From contig NZ_UUOC01000053.1 of NCBI RefSeq assembly GCF_900590755.1, positions 186,001 through 250,000 of the forward strand: 64,000 nt of DNA. The letters run 5' to 3'. Under the pieces are notes generated by a model, which did no database searches, was not told the DNA's origin, and saw only the letters and a list, made by a program, of their open reading frames with translations. Shown here one piece after another: positions 52,512 to 61,540 of this stretch (position 1 is the stretch's first letter; each line of letters starts with the position of its first letter). This DNA is from Pseudomonas viridiflava. GTDB lineage: Bacteria > Pseudomonadota > Gammaproteobacteria > Pseudomonadales > Pseudomonadaceae. The translations under genes and the position numbers were made by a program.

Positions 52512-52526
52512 AGGAGTTACGACTCC

Positions 52527-52602
52527 CTGTAGGAGCTGCCGAAGGCTGCGATTGCAGTGCATCAGATAAATTGCATCGCAGCCTTCGACAGCTCCTACAG
52601 GG
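52527..52602. repeat. REP-type inverted repeat, family A (copy 5)
   Basis: Arms CTGTAGGAGCTGCCGAAGGC and near-complement (one base differs, TTCGACAG) between convergent genes at 51948 and 52606. Confidence 0.9.
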
Positions 52603-52605
52603 CAA

Positions 52606-52917
52606 TCACAGATTCTCCAGCCGCCAAACCTCATAGGCCGGTGTTTCATAGGGATGGCTCTGCTTGAGAGCCGCCACTACTTGCTGAATCAACTCATCAG
52701 CCACCACAAGCTCGACCTTCCATTCCTGAACCTGCTCAACCACCCCGCTCTGCCCGATAAATGGCTGGCTGCCATCCAGCGGGCGGAACTGGCCGTGGCC
52801 GAGCACTTGCCATGAACATTGATCATAAGCACCGATTCGCCCTGCACCAGCGGCGAATACGGCACTTTTGACCTGCTCTACATGGCTCTCAGGTACAAAG
52901 AAGGCCAGCTTGTACAC
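52606..52917 (-). CDS. Small NIF3-like (PII-fold insertion domain) protein
   Basis: Protein of 103 aa matching the insertion domain of NIF3/YqfO proteins (MYKLAFFVPESHVEQVKSAV; GAGRIGAYDQCSW; SHPYETPAYEV) without the metal-binding catalytic part. Starts at a GTG 4 bp after the purL stop, so it is translated from the purL message. Role unknown; the link to purL is notable. Confidence 0.88.
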   Translation of the reverse strand: MYKLAFFVPESHVEQVKSAVFAAGAGRIGAYDQCSWQVLGHGQFRPLDGSQPFIGQSGVVEQVQEWKVELVVADELIQQVVAALKQSHPYETPAYEVWRLENL

Positions 52918-52921
52918 GGTG

Positions 52922-55900
52922 TCAGTTCACCCAGGCACGCGCGTTGCGGAACATACGCATCCACGCGCCATCTTCGTTCCAGTCTTCCGGACGCCATGAG
53001 TTCTGCACGGCACGGAAGACCCGTTCAGGGTGCGGCATCATGATGGTGACGCGACCATCGCGGCTGGTCAGACCACCGATACCGCGCGGCGAACCGTTCG
53101 GGTTGGCCGGGTAGGCCTCGGTGACTTTGCCGTGGTTATCGACGAAACGCAGGGCCACGGTGCCGGACACATCAGCAGCAACCAACGCTTCATCGCTGGC
53201 GAACTCGGCGTGACCTTCGCCGTGAGCAATGGCGATCGGCATACGCGAACCGGCCATGCCTTGCAGGAAGATCGATGGCGATTCCTGGATCTGCACCATG
53301 GCAACACGTGCTTCGAACTGCTCGGAGCGGTTGCGCACGAAGTGCGGCCACAATTCGCTGCCAGGGATCAGTTCGTGCAGGTTGGACAACATCTGGCAAC
53401 CGTTGCACACGCCCAGGGTGAAGCTGTCCTGACGTTCGAAGAAGCTCTGGAAGGCGTCACGAGCGCGAGCGTTGAACAGAGCCGACTTGGCCCAGCCCTC
53501 ACCAGCACCCAATACGTCGCCGTAGGAGAAGCCGCCGCAAGCGACCATGCCTTTGAAGTCGTTCAAGTCGACACGACCGGCAAGAATATCGCTCATGTGC
53601 ACGTCAATCGCGTTGAAACCCGCACGATCGAACGCTGCTGCCATTTCCACCTGACCATTGACACCCTGCTCACGCAGGACCGCCACTTGTGGGCGCACGC
53701 CGGTTTTGATGTAAGGAGCTGCGATGTCTTCGTTGACGTCGAAGCCAAGCTTGACGCTCAGGCCCGGGTTGTCTTCTTCCAGCAGTGCGTCGAATTCCTG
53801 ATCCGCACACTCGGCGTTATCACGCAGGCGCTGGATCTGGTAGCTGGTTTCAGCCCACTGACGCTGCAGCAGACGACGCTGACCACTGAAGACCGGCTCA
53901 CCGTTGAAGCTGATGGCAACTTCGTCGTTGTTGACCGGCTGACCAATCACCGCGACGCAATCTTCCAGACCGGCAGCGCTGAACTGTGCAAGCACATCCG
54001 GCGTGGCGTCCTGGCGAACCTGAATGACAGCACCCAGTTCTTCGTTGAACAGAATCGCCGGCAGCTCGGCTGCACTTTCAGCCAGGCCATCCAGATACAG
54101 ATTCAGACCGCAGTGGCCGGCGAAAGCCATCTCCAGCGCGGTCACCAACAGACCACCATCGGAACGGTCGTGGTAAGCCAGCAGATGACCATCAGCGTTC
54201 AGGCCCTGAATCACGGCGAAGAACGCCTTCAAGTCTTCAGCGTCGTCAACGTCCGGGGCTACACGGCCAAGCTTGCCGTGAGTCTGGGCAAGAATCGAAG
54301 CGCCCATGCGGTTCTGACCACGACCCAGATCGATCAGGATAAGGTCAGTAACGCCCTTGTCCATGCGCAGTTCCGGGGTCAGCGTCTTGCGAATGTCGAC
54401 CACTGGAGCAAAGCCAGTCACGATCAGCGACATTGGCGAAGTCACGCTCTTCTCGGTGCCTTTATCGCTCCAGCGGGTTTTCATGGACATCGAGTCCTTG
54501 CCCACTGGGATGGTGATACCCAGGGCCGGGCACAGCTCCATGCCGACTGCTTTTACGGTGTCGTACAAACGAGCGTCTTCGCCAGGGTGACCGGCGGCAG
54601 ACATCCAGTTGGCCGACATTTTGATGTCAGACAGCTTCTCGATACGCGAGGCAGCGATGTTGGTCAGGGTCTCGCCGATGGCCATACGCCCGGAAGCAGG
54701 AGCGTCCAGCAGTGCCAGCGGTGTGCGCTCGCCCATGGCCATGGCTTCGCCCGTTTCAACGTCGAAGCTGGTGGCAGTTACGGCAACGTCAGCCACTGGC
54801 ACTTGCCAAGGGCCGACCATTTGATCGCGAGCGACCAGACCGGTAATGCTGCGGTCACCGATGGTGATCAGGAAGCTTTTGCTGGCGACCGCCGGGTGAT
54901 GCAGAACGCGCTGAACGCTTTCTTCGATATCCAGCACGCTTGGATCGAAGTCATCGCCCAGTTCGTTTTCACGATCAGCGCTGCGGTGCATGCGTGGTGC
55001 CTTGCCCAGCAGCACTTCCAGTGGCATGTCCACCGGATTGTTGCCGAAGTGGCTGTCAGTTACGGTCAGTTGCGGCTCGGCAGTCGCCTCGCCCACTACC
55101 GCGAACGGGCAACGCTCGCGCTCGCAGATTTCCTTGAAACGCTCGAAATCCGCAGCGCCCACGGCCATCACGTAACGTTCCTGAGACTCGTTGCTCCAGA
55201 TTTCCAGTGGGGCCATGCCCGGCTCGTCATTTGGCACGTTGCGCAGTTCGAAACGACCGCCACGGCCGCCATCGTTCACCAACTCAGGGAACGCGTTGGA
55301 CAAGCCACCTGCGCCCACGTCGTGGATGAAGCTGATCGGGTTCTTGTCACCCAACTGCCAGCAACGGTCGATGACTTCCTGGCAACGACGCTCCATTTCA
55401 GGGTTTTCACGCTGAACCGAAGCGAAATCCAGATCCGCAGAGCTGGTGCCGGTCGCCATGGACGAAGCCGCACCACCACCCAGACCGATCAACATCGCCG
55501 GGCCGCCCAATACGATCAGCTTGGAGCCAACGGTGATTTCGCCTTTCTGGACGTGCTCGGCGCGAATGTTGCCCATGCCGCCTGCCAGCATGATTGGCTT
55601 GTGGTAACCACGAACCTCATCGCCGTGCGGGGTCGTGATGGACTGCTCGAACGTACGGAAATAGCCGGTGAGTGCCGGACGACCGAATTCGTTGTTGAAT
55701 GCAGCGCCGCCCAGAGGGCCTTCAAGCATGATATCCAGCGCGGTGACGATGCGCTCAGGCTTGCCGTAATTCACTTCCCACGGTTGTACGAAGCCAGGAA
55801 TCTGCAGGTTGGAAACGGTGAAACCGGTCAGGCCAGCCTTTGGCTTGGCGCCACGGCCGGTTGCGCCTTCGTCGCGAATCTCGCCACCGGAACCGGTCGA

Positions 55901-56818
55901 TGCGCCAGGGAACGGCGCAATCGCAGTCGGGTGGTTATGCGTCTCGACCTTCATCAGAATATGCACCGGCTCCTGCACCGCGCCGTACTGGCGGGTTTCA
56001 GGGTCCGGGAAGAAACGACCGGCCACGCTGCCGACGATCACCGAGGCGTTGTCCTTATAAGCAGACAGGACGCCTTCGCTGTGCATCTGATAGGTGTTCT
56101 TGATCATGCCGAACAGGCTTTTTTCCTGGCTTTCGCCGTCGATATCCCAACTGGCGTTGAAAATCTTGTGACGGCAGTGCTCGGAGTTCGCCTGGGCAAA
56201 CATCATCAGCTCGATGTCGTGAGGGTTGCGCCCCAGACCATTGAAGCTGGTGACCAGATAATCGATTTCATCTTCCGCCAGGGCCAGACCGAGTTCGGTG
56301 TTGGCTTTCTCCAGCGCGGCGCGACCGCCACCCAGCACATCGATTGCAGTCAGCGGCTTGGGTTCGGCGTGAGTGAACAGGCCTTCGGCCTCTTGCACGG
56401 AACCGAGCACCATTTGCGTCATGCGGTCGTGCAGCAAGCCGGCGATGATTTGCGCTTCGGCTTCGCTGAACTGGCCTTCTACATAGAAGGTAATCCCGCG
56501 TTCAATGCGCTTGACCTTGGTCAGGCCACAATTACGGGCGATATCGCTGGCCTTGCTCGACCATGGCGAAATAGTGCCAAAGCGTGGCATGACCAGGAAC
56601 AACCGACCGCTTGGCTCTTGAACCGGCACGCTTGGGCCGTATTTCAGGATGCGAACGAGAACTTCCTGTTCCTCGCTGGTCAGATCGCCAGCAACTTCGG
56701 CGAAGTGGGCGAATTCAGCATACAAGCCACTGACGGCCGAAACTTTTTGTTTCAGCTGCTCAAGTAATTTGCTGTGGCGGAAGGCAGAAAGGGCAGGAGC
56801 ACCGCGCAGGATCAACAT
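52922..56818 (-). CDS. purL: Phosphoribosylformylglycinamidine synthase PurL
   Basis: Fourth step of purine synthesis: FGAR plus glutamine and ATP to FGAM. 1298 aa, the large single-chain form. N-terminal PurS-like domain, linker, two AIRS-like ATP domains (DVGAGGLSNAFPELV; THNHPTAIAPFPGASTGSGG) and a C-terminal glutaminase with the nucleophile Cys in LGVCNGCQML and a His in MPHPERVF. Divergent from mltF. Confidence 0.98.
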   Translation of the reverse strand: MLILRGAPALSAFRHSKLLEQLKQKVSAVSGLYAEFAHFAEVAGDLTSEEQEVLVRILKYGPSVPVQEPSGRLFLVMPRFGTISPWSSKASDIARNCGLTKVKRIERGITFYVEGQFSEAEAQIIAGLLHDRMTQMVLGSVQEAEGLFTHAEPKPLTAIDVLGGGRAALEKANTELGLALAEDEIDYLVTSFNGLGRNPHDIELMMFAQANSEHCRHKIFNASWDIDGESQEKSLFGMIKNTYQMHSEGVLSAYKDNASVIVGSVAGRFFPDPETRQYGAVQEPVHILMKVETHNHPTAIAPFPGASTGSGGEIRDEGATGRGAKPKAGLTGFTVSNLQIPGFVQPWEVNYGKPERIVTALDIMLEGPLGGAAFNNEFGRPALTGYFRTFEQSITTPHGDEVRGYHKPIMLAGGMGNIRAEHVQKGEITVGSKLIVLGGPAMLIGLGGGAASSMATGTSSADLDFASVQRENPEMERRCQEVIDRCWQLGDKNPISFIHDVGAGGLSNAFPELVNDGGRGGRFELRNVPNDEPGMAPLEIWSNESQERYVMAVGAADFERFKEICERERCPFAVVGEATAEPQLTVTDSHFGNNPVDMPLEVLLGKAPRMHRSADRENELGDDFDPSVLDIEESVQRVLHHPAVASKSFLITIGDRSITGLVARDQMVGPWQVPVADVAVTATSFDVETGEAMAMGERTPLALLDAPASGRMAIGETLTNIAASRIEKLSDIKMSANWMSAAGHPGEDARLYDTVKAVGMELCPALGITIPVGKDSMSMKTRWSDKGTEKSVTSPMSLIVTGFAPVVDIRKTLTPELRMDKGVTDLILIDLGRGQNRMGASILAQTHGKLGRVAPDVDDAEDLKAFFAVIQGLNADGHLLAYHDRSDGGLLVTALEMAFAGHCGLNLYLDGLAESAAELPAILFNEELGAVIQVRQDATPDVLAQFSAAGLEDCVAVIGQPVNNDEVAISFNGEPVFSGQRRLLQRQWAETSYQIQRLRDNAECADQEFDALLEEDNPGLSVKLGFDVNEDIAAPYIKTGVRPQVAVLREQGVNGQVEMAAAFDRAGFNAIDVHMSDILAGRVDLNDFKGMVACGGFSYGDVLGAGEGWAKSALFNARARDAFQSFFERQDSFTLGVCNGCQMLSNLHELIPGSELWPHFVRNRSEQFEARVAMVQIQESPSIFLQGMAGSRMPIAIAHGEGHAEFASDEALVAADVSGTVALRFVDNHGKVTEAYPANPNGSPRGIGGLTSRDGRVTIMMPHPERVFRAVQNSWRPEDWNEDGAWMRMFRNARAWVN

Positions 56819-57007
56819 CTTCGGGACAGCCTCGGGAAGGGGTGTGCTTTGAGGCCGTGCATTCTAGCCTAAACCGACTGTTTGAGCACCCAGAACGGGC
56901 AGATTGAAGGGACCCGGATGTCGGCAGACATACTTTGCCTCAACAAAGCCCCCGCTCTAGCAGACCCGAGCCTCGCTGTCGAGATATGGCGCCGCTCGTC
57001 CTTTGCG

Positions 57008-57013
57008 TATACT
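57008..57013 (+). promoter_or_regulatory. Possible -10 element adjoining the mltF start codon
   Basis: TATACT ends 6 nt before the ATG at 57020, so transcription would begin at or near the start codon. No -35 is visible. Either a leaderless message or a chance match. Confidence 0.3.
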
Positions 57014-57019
57014 GCACCG

Positions 57020-58480
57020 ATGTTTTCCCAATCAGATCTCCGCCCTCGTTGTGCCAGATGGCTCATCGCAACCGGACTCTTCCTGATGCTCAGCGCCTGT
57101 GTGGATAAACCCAACACACTGGAGCGAGTCAAGGAGGATGGCGTTCTGCGCGTTGTAACCCGCAACAGCCCGGCGACCTATTTTCAGGATCGCAACGGTG
57201 AAACCGGTTTCGAGTATGAATTGGTCAAGCGTTTCGCCGAAGATCTGGGCGTAGAGCTGAAAATCGAAACCGCCGACAACCTCGACGATTTGTTTGATCA
57301 GATGCAGAAACCTGGCGGCCCTGTGCTCGCAGCGGCAGGCCTGATCGAAACGGAACAACGTAAAAAGCAGGTCCGCTTCTCCCACCCTTATCTGGATGTC
57401 ACGCCACAAGTCATTTACAGAAACGGACAATCGCGGCCTACCGACGCCAGCGATCTGGTGGGTAAACGCATCACTGTCCTTAAAGGCAGCAGCCATGCCG
57501 AGCAACTGGCAGCGCTGAAAGCAAAAAATCCAGCCATCGAATATGAAGAGTCTGACGCGGTTGAAGTCGTCGACCTGCTGCGCATGGTCGACGAGGGCCA
57601 GACCGACCTGACCCTGGTGGACTCCAACGAACTGGCCATGAACCAGGTCTATTTCCCCAACGTGCGGGTGGCATTCGACCTTGGCGATGGCAAGGAACAG
57701 CGTTGGGCCGTAGCGCCTGGGGAAGACAACAGTCTGCTGAATGAAATAAATGCCTACCTCGACAAAGTCAGCAAGAACGGCACCCTGCAACGCCTGAAAG
57801 ACCGTTACTACGGGCATGTCGACGTTCTTGGCTATGTCGGCGCCTACACTTTTGCCCAGCATTTGCAGGAGCGGCTTCCCAAGTACGAGAAGCACTTCCA
57901 GGCATCGGCCAAGAAAGAACAGGTGGACTGGCGCCTGCTGGCCGCCATTGGTTATCAGGAATCGCTATGGCAACCAGGCGTCACGTCCAAAACCGGCGTG
58001 CGTGGCTTGATGATGCTGACCCAGAACACCGCACAAGCCATGGGCGTAGCAAACCGGCTGGATGCCAGACAGAGCATTCAAGGCGGCGCCAAGTACTTTG
58101 CCTACGTGAAGGATCAGTTGGACGACAAGATTGTAGAGCCCGATCGCACATGGTTTGCTCTCGCTTCCTACAACATTGGTAGCGGCCATCTGGAAGACGC
58201 GCGCAAATTGGCGGAAAACGAGGGCCTGAATCCCAATAAATGGCTCGACGTGAAGAAAATGCTGCCACGTCTGTCGCAGAAAAAGTGGTACAGCAAGACG
58301 CGTTACGGCTATGCCCGAGGCGGCGAGCCGGTGCATTTCGTTGCCAACATTCGCCGCTATTACGACATCCTGACCTGGGTCACACAGCCACAATTGGAAG
58401 GCAACCAGGTTGCGGAAGGTAATCTGCATGTACCGGGTGTGAACAAGACCAAGCCGCCGGACGAAAATCCGCCGCTTTGA
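57020..58480 (+). CDS. mltF: Membrane-bound lytic transglycosylase F
   Basis: Outer-membrane-linked enzyme of 486 aa that cuts peptidoglycan glycan strands. Signal sequence with lipobox LSAC (Cys27), an N-terminal family 3 solute-binding-like regulatory domain (about 35-265), and a C-terminal lytic transglycosylase domain (about 285-460) with the catalytic Glu in IGYQESLWQPGVTSKTG and the FALASYNIGSGHL motif. ATG at 57020 matches homologues. It has no ribosome-binding site but TATACT just 7 nt upstream. Divergent from purL. Confidence 0.95.
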   Translation: MFSQSDLRPRCARWLIATGLFLMLSACVDKPNTLERVKEDGVLRVVTRNSPATYFQDRNGETGFEYELVKRFAEDLGVELKIETADNLDDLFDQMQKPGGPVLAAAGLIETEQRKKQVRFSHPYLDVTPQVIYRNGQSRPTDASDLVGKRITVLKGSSHAEQLAALKAKNPAIEYEESDAVEVVDLLRMVDEGQTDLTLVDSNELAMNQVYFPNVRVAFDLGDGKEQRWAVAPGEDNSLLNEINAYLDKVSKNGTLQRLKDRYYGHVDVLGYVGAYTFAQHLQERLPKYEKHFQASAKKEQVDWRLLAAIGYQESLWQPGVTSKTGVRGLMMLTQNTAQAMGVANRLDARQSIQGGAKYFAYVKDQLDDKIVEPDRTWFALASYNIGSGHLEDARKLAENEGLNPNKWLDVKKMLPRLSQKKWYSKTRYGYARGGEPVHFVANIRRYYDILTWVTQPQLEGNQVAEGNLHVPGVNKTKPPDENPPL

Positions 58481-58490
58481 TTCGAGCCCC

Positions 58491-58564
58491 GGTAGGAGCT
58501 ACCGCAGGCTGCGAATGACGTGCACCAGACAGACTGCTTTCGCAGCCTTCGGCAGCTCCTACAG
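58491..58564. repeat. REP-type inverted repeat, family A (copy 6)
   Basis: Arms GGTAGGAGCTACCGCAGGCT and near-complement CAGCCTTCGGCAGCTCCTAC; the left arm has drifted. Between the convergent mltF and tadA. Confidence 0.88.
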
Positions 58565-58584
58565 GGATTTATCAGGCGAGCTAT

Positions 58585-59070
58585 CTAGCCCTTAGCCCTT
58601 CTCATCCTGAAGAACTCGCTCAACATCGTTCCGCACTCCTCGCCCAGCACCCCACCTTCGAACAACACCCGATGGTTCAGAAAGCCCTGGGAGAAGAACT
58701 GACCCTGGCTCTGGACAATGCCAGCCTTGGGTTCAAGCGCGCCGAACACCACCCGTGCAATCCGGGAATGAACGATCAACCCCGCGCACATGCTGCACGG
58801 TTCCAGCGTGACATACAGAGTGCTGCCCGGCAGCCGATAATTGCTGACTGCCTGCGCTGCAGCACGGATGGCGACCATCTCGGCATGGGCACTGGGATCG
58901 CTGCCACTGATGGGGCAGTTGAAGCCCCGGCCAATGATTTCGCCGTCCTGCACCAACACCGCGCCCACCGGCACTTCGCCAAGCGCCGCGCCCTGAGCTG
59001 CGAGCGTCAGCGCTTCGCGCATGAAGTCCTGATCGCGACTGCGATCAATGATCTGTGGCTGACGCATCAT
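58585..59070 (-). CDS. tadA: tRNA-specific adenosine deaminase TadA
   Basis: Deaminates A34 to inosine in tRNA-Arg(ACG). 161 aa with the zinc deaminase motifs HAEMVAIR (proton-shuttle Glu) and PCSMCAG. Essential in most bacteria. The start ATG overlaps the end of the oxidase gene by 4 bp. I recall the second gene of the P. putida cumAB operon being a deaminase of this type, which fits this order. Confidence 0.96.
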   Translation of the reverse strand: MMRQPQIIDRSRDQDFMREALTLAAQGAALGEVPVGAVLVQDGEIIGRGFNCPISGSDPSAHAEMVAIRAAAQAVSNYRLPGSTLYVTLEPCSMCAGLIVHSRIARVVFGALEPKAGIVQSQGQFFSQGFLNHRVLFEGGVLGEECGTMLSEFFRMRRAKG

Positions 59071-60440
59071 GAAACCTCAATCGCGGCCATCAAGCCGGTT
59101 TCCATGTGGTCGATCACATGGCAGTGGAACATCCACACGCCGGGATTATCGGCAACCAGCGCTACCTGAGCACGCTCGTTTCTGCCCAGCAGGAATGTGT
59201 CGGTGAAGTACGGGATGATCTTTCTGCGGTTGGACGCGATTACCTTGAAGCTCATGCCATGCAGGTGAATCGGGTGCTGGTACTGGGTCATGTTCTTGAG
59301 TTCGAAGATGTAGCTCTTGCCCAGTTCCAGCTTGGCAATGGGGCGATCGGCGCAAGTCTTGTCGGTGATGTCCCAGGCCTGGCCATTGATCTGCCACAAG
59401 CTGGGCGGTTTACCGTTGTCGACATTGACCGAAACCGACCCGACCCACTCGAAGTTGAAATTAAGCTTCTCGGCTTTTTCCAGATCCGGCTCGGCGACGG
59501 GATTGGCAGGCAGCTCTGGAGGCCACTCGCCCGGTGCATCCGTGTTGGCAACAGAGCGGAAAGTCCCCAACCGCACCGGGCCGTTACGAAATGACAACTC
59601 CTCGCCCGCAGGCGGCGCCTTGATCGCCAGGCAGATGCGCATACCCGGCCCAAGCCAGTAATCCTTGCCCAGCGGCCGCGGCTTGACCGGATTGCCATCC
59701 AGCGCATAGATCTGCGCTTCGGCGTCGGGCAGGTTGAGGCGATAGGTCACCGTGTTATCCAGGTTGAGAATCCGCACCCGAGTGATTTGCCCGGCAGGTA
59801 GCTCGATAACGCCCTGAGGGATGCCATTGATCGTGGAGAGACGCCCTGCCGTACCTTCCCGAGCAGCCTCGCGAATCACACTGAACTCGGTGAACGCACC
59901 CACTTCGTCCACATGCCAGCTCTTGAGGCTGACCGTGCGCTCATGCTTGAAACCGGTCGGCTCGCGCTCCTCGATAATCAACGGCCCTACCAGCCCACGC
60001 CCCAGCTCTTCGCTGCTGCTGACGTGGGGGTGATACCAGTAGCTGCCAGCGTCCGGCACGCGAAACTTGTAATCGAAGTACTCGCCAGGCTTGACCGGCA
60101 ACTGCGATACATAGGGCACGCCGTCCATCTCAAGCGGCAGTCGAATGCCATGCCAATGAATAGTGGTTTCAACCGGCAGATGGTTGATGAAGCGCAACCG
60201 CAGCCATTCGCCCTGACGCACACGCAACTCAGTGCCGGGCGCGGAACCGCCAAACGCCCAGGCCGGGGTTTGATGTCCAGCCACCAATTCGACATCCAGC
60301 GGCGCAGCGATCAACTCAAAATCATGCCCCTCCCCCGGCCCACGTCGCCCCAGCCAATACCGTGAGGCACCGCCAGCGCCCAAACCAACGGCGGCAAGAC
60401 CGACAAGGCCTCCGAGTATTTGTCGACGGGTAAAGGACAT
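59067..60440 (-). CDS. cumA: Tat-exported multicopper oxidase, CumA-like
   Basis: Periplasmic multicopper oxidase of 457 aa. Twin-arginine signal TRRQILGG near the N terminus, then cupredoxin domains with all four copper clusters: HWHG, YHPH, HPIHLHG and HCHVIDHMETG. Matches CumA, named in P. putida for Mn(II) oxidation, although later genetics put the main activity elsewhere; copper or other metal oxidation is equally possible. ATG at 60440 is used; the frame runs further to 60761. Overlaps tadA by 4 bp. Confidence 0.93.
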   Translation of the reverse strand: MSFTRRQILGGLVGLAAVGLGAGGASRYWLGRRGPGEGHDFELIAAPLDVELVAGHQTPAWAFGGSAPGTELRVRQGEWLRLRFINHLPVETTIHWHGIRLPLEMDGVPYVSQLPVKPGEYFDYKFRVPDAGSYWYHPHVSSSEELGRGLVGPLIIEEREPTGFKHERTVSLKSWHVDEVGAFTEFSVIREAAREGTAGRLSTINGIPQGVIELPAGQITRVRILNLDNTVTYRLNLPDAEAQIYALDGNPVKPRPLGKDYWLGPGMRICLAIKAPPAGEELSFRNGPVRLGTFRSVANTDAPGEWPPELPANPVAEPDLEKAEKLNFNFEWVGSVSVNVDNGKPPSLWQINGQAWDITDKTCADRPIAKLELGKSYIFELKNMTQYQHPIHLHGMSFKVIASNRRKIIPYFTDTFLLGRNERAQVALVADNPGVWMFHCHVIDHMETGLMAAIEVS

Positions 60441-60595
60441 AAAAGCAGGCACCTCAAAATCATCACGAGTCGCATCTGAGAGTCGATGCGAGGGGCGAAT
60501 ACGATACACCTGCGTTTGGTAAAAATTAAGGGCGATGGTGTCGCAGTAATGATTTGGTATGTTTGGAGCCGACTCCTGCGTTCCGGATAATTTCT

Positions 60596-60686
60596 TGTGG
60601 GAGCGAGGCTTGCCCGCGAATTGGGCGCTTCGGCATTTCAGGTGTACCGCGTCACCGCCGATCGCGAAGAGCTCGGCTCCTACAGG
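60596..60686. repeat. Decayed family C REP pair upstream of the oxidase gene
   Basis: Left arm TGTGGGAGCGAGGCTTGCCC is intact, the right arm (TCGCGAAGAGCTCGGCTCCT) is imperfect. It lies in the 321-bp gap 60441-60761, which has no gene. Confidence 0.65.
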
Positions 60687-60761
60687 AGATACAGGAACCC
60701 GATTCTGTTGACAGGATTCGCAGTCACAAAAGTCTGTGCACCTGTTGGTGACCCTGCCCAA

Positions 60762-61319
60762 TCAGTTAGCGGCGGTATCTTTTTTCGGAACACCAACGGC
60801 CTTGCGTTCGCCGGTTGCCGAGACTTCGTACACGCTCATGACCCACGTGTCGCCGATCACGGTTTCAACCAGGTAATTCTTCCTGGCTTGAGGCGTGAAT
60901 TGCTGAGCGGCAGGCTGCTCCTTGTCGAACGGCGTAGGCATGGGAATACCGTTGAAGGTAAACGGTTTGTCCTTGACCTCTCCTTCCACGTACAGCGTTT
61001 TATCGACCTCGACCAGCTTACTGATGCTGTCCGTGCCACCAGCCATTTTCTTCAGGTAAGCCGGGACCCGCTTGAAGTAAGCAGAGTCATAAACCCGATC
61101 ACCCGCTCTCTGAAATCCACCATCGACATACCAGTACGTGTAACTGACCGGGCGATCACCCTCGCCGCCGATGGTACGGAAAGTCACGCTGGCTTGATGG
61201 TCACTCATGGCCAGTGGAACCACCGGCTCAGAACTGAGATCACCCGCCTGACGACTACTGCAGCCGGTCATGACAAGCGCGAAAGTGAGTGCTAACGGAA
61301 ACGCTAAAGAAGTTTTCAT
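60762..61319 (-). CDS. Predicted lipoprotein, unknown function
   Basis: Protein of 185 aa with signal peptide and lipobox VMTGC (Cys20). The mature part is mixed, with YTYWYVDGGFQRAGDRVYDS and PAYLKKMAGGTDSISKLVEV. No family is recognised. Likely transcribed alone between guaA and the oxidase gene, on the same strand as both. Confidence 0.8.
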   Translation of the reverse strand: MKTSLAFPLALTFALVMTGCSSRQAGDLSSEPVVPLAMSDHQASVTFRTIGGEGDRPVSYTYWYVDGGFQRAGDRVYDSAYFKRVPAYLKKMAGGTDSISKLVEVDKTLYVEGEVKDKPFTFNGIPMPTPFDKEQPAAQQFTPQARKNYLVETVIGDTWVMSVYEVSATGERKAVGVPKKDTAAN

Positions 61320-61492
61320 TCGGTCCCTGAACAGGCTTGAAGAAGGCCTGTGTAGAGCGGTTTATAAAGCGAAAGTTCCCTGTGCAAGGCCAGCCAACAG
61401 CAATGTCTCGGGGGGCGTCTGGATTCTGATAAAGGAATGTTCTAATCCTGGGATTTAACCTCCAGGGCCCTGAAAGCCTTGAACACCGCCCC

Positions 61493-61522
61493 AAAAAAAG
61501 CCCGCGAATACGCGGGCTTTTC
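61493..61522 (-). terminator. Terminator of guaBA
   Basis: Reverse-strand stem AAGCCCGCG / CGCGGGCTT with a TATT loop and T run, about 19 nt after the guaA stop. Confidence 0.92.
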
Positions 61523-61540
61523 AGGTTCAGCTGGGCGGGA

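Noticed and set aside
53030..56767. 1245-codon open frame antisense to purL
   Set aside because: It is the complementary frame of a GC-rich, strongly biased gene; no start signal, no recognisable domain, while purL on the other strand is complete.
56918..57019. Upstream ATG (56918) as mltF start
   Set aside because: It would place about 34 non-conserved residues before the signal sequence and bury the lipobox.
3704..58564. Recurrent palindromes as a CRISPR array
   Set aside because: Copies are scattered over 55 kb, without regular spacers and without cas genes.
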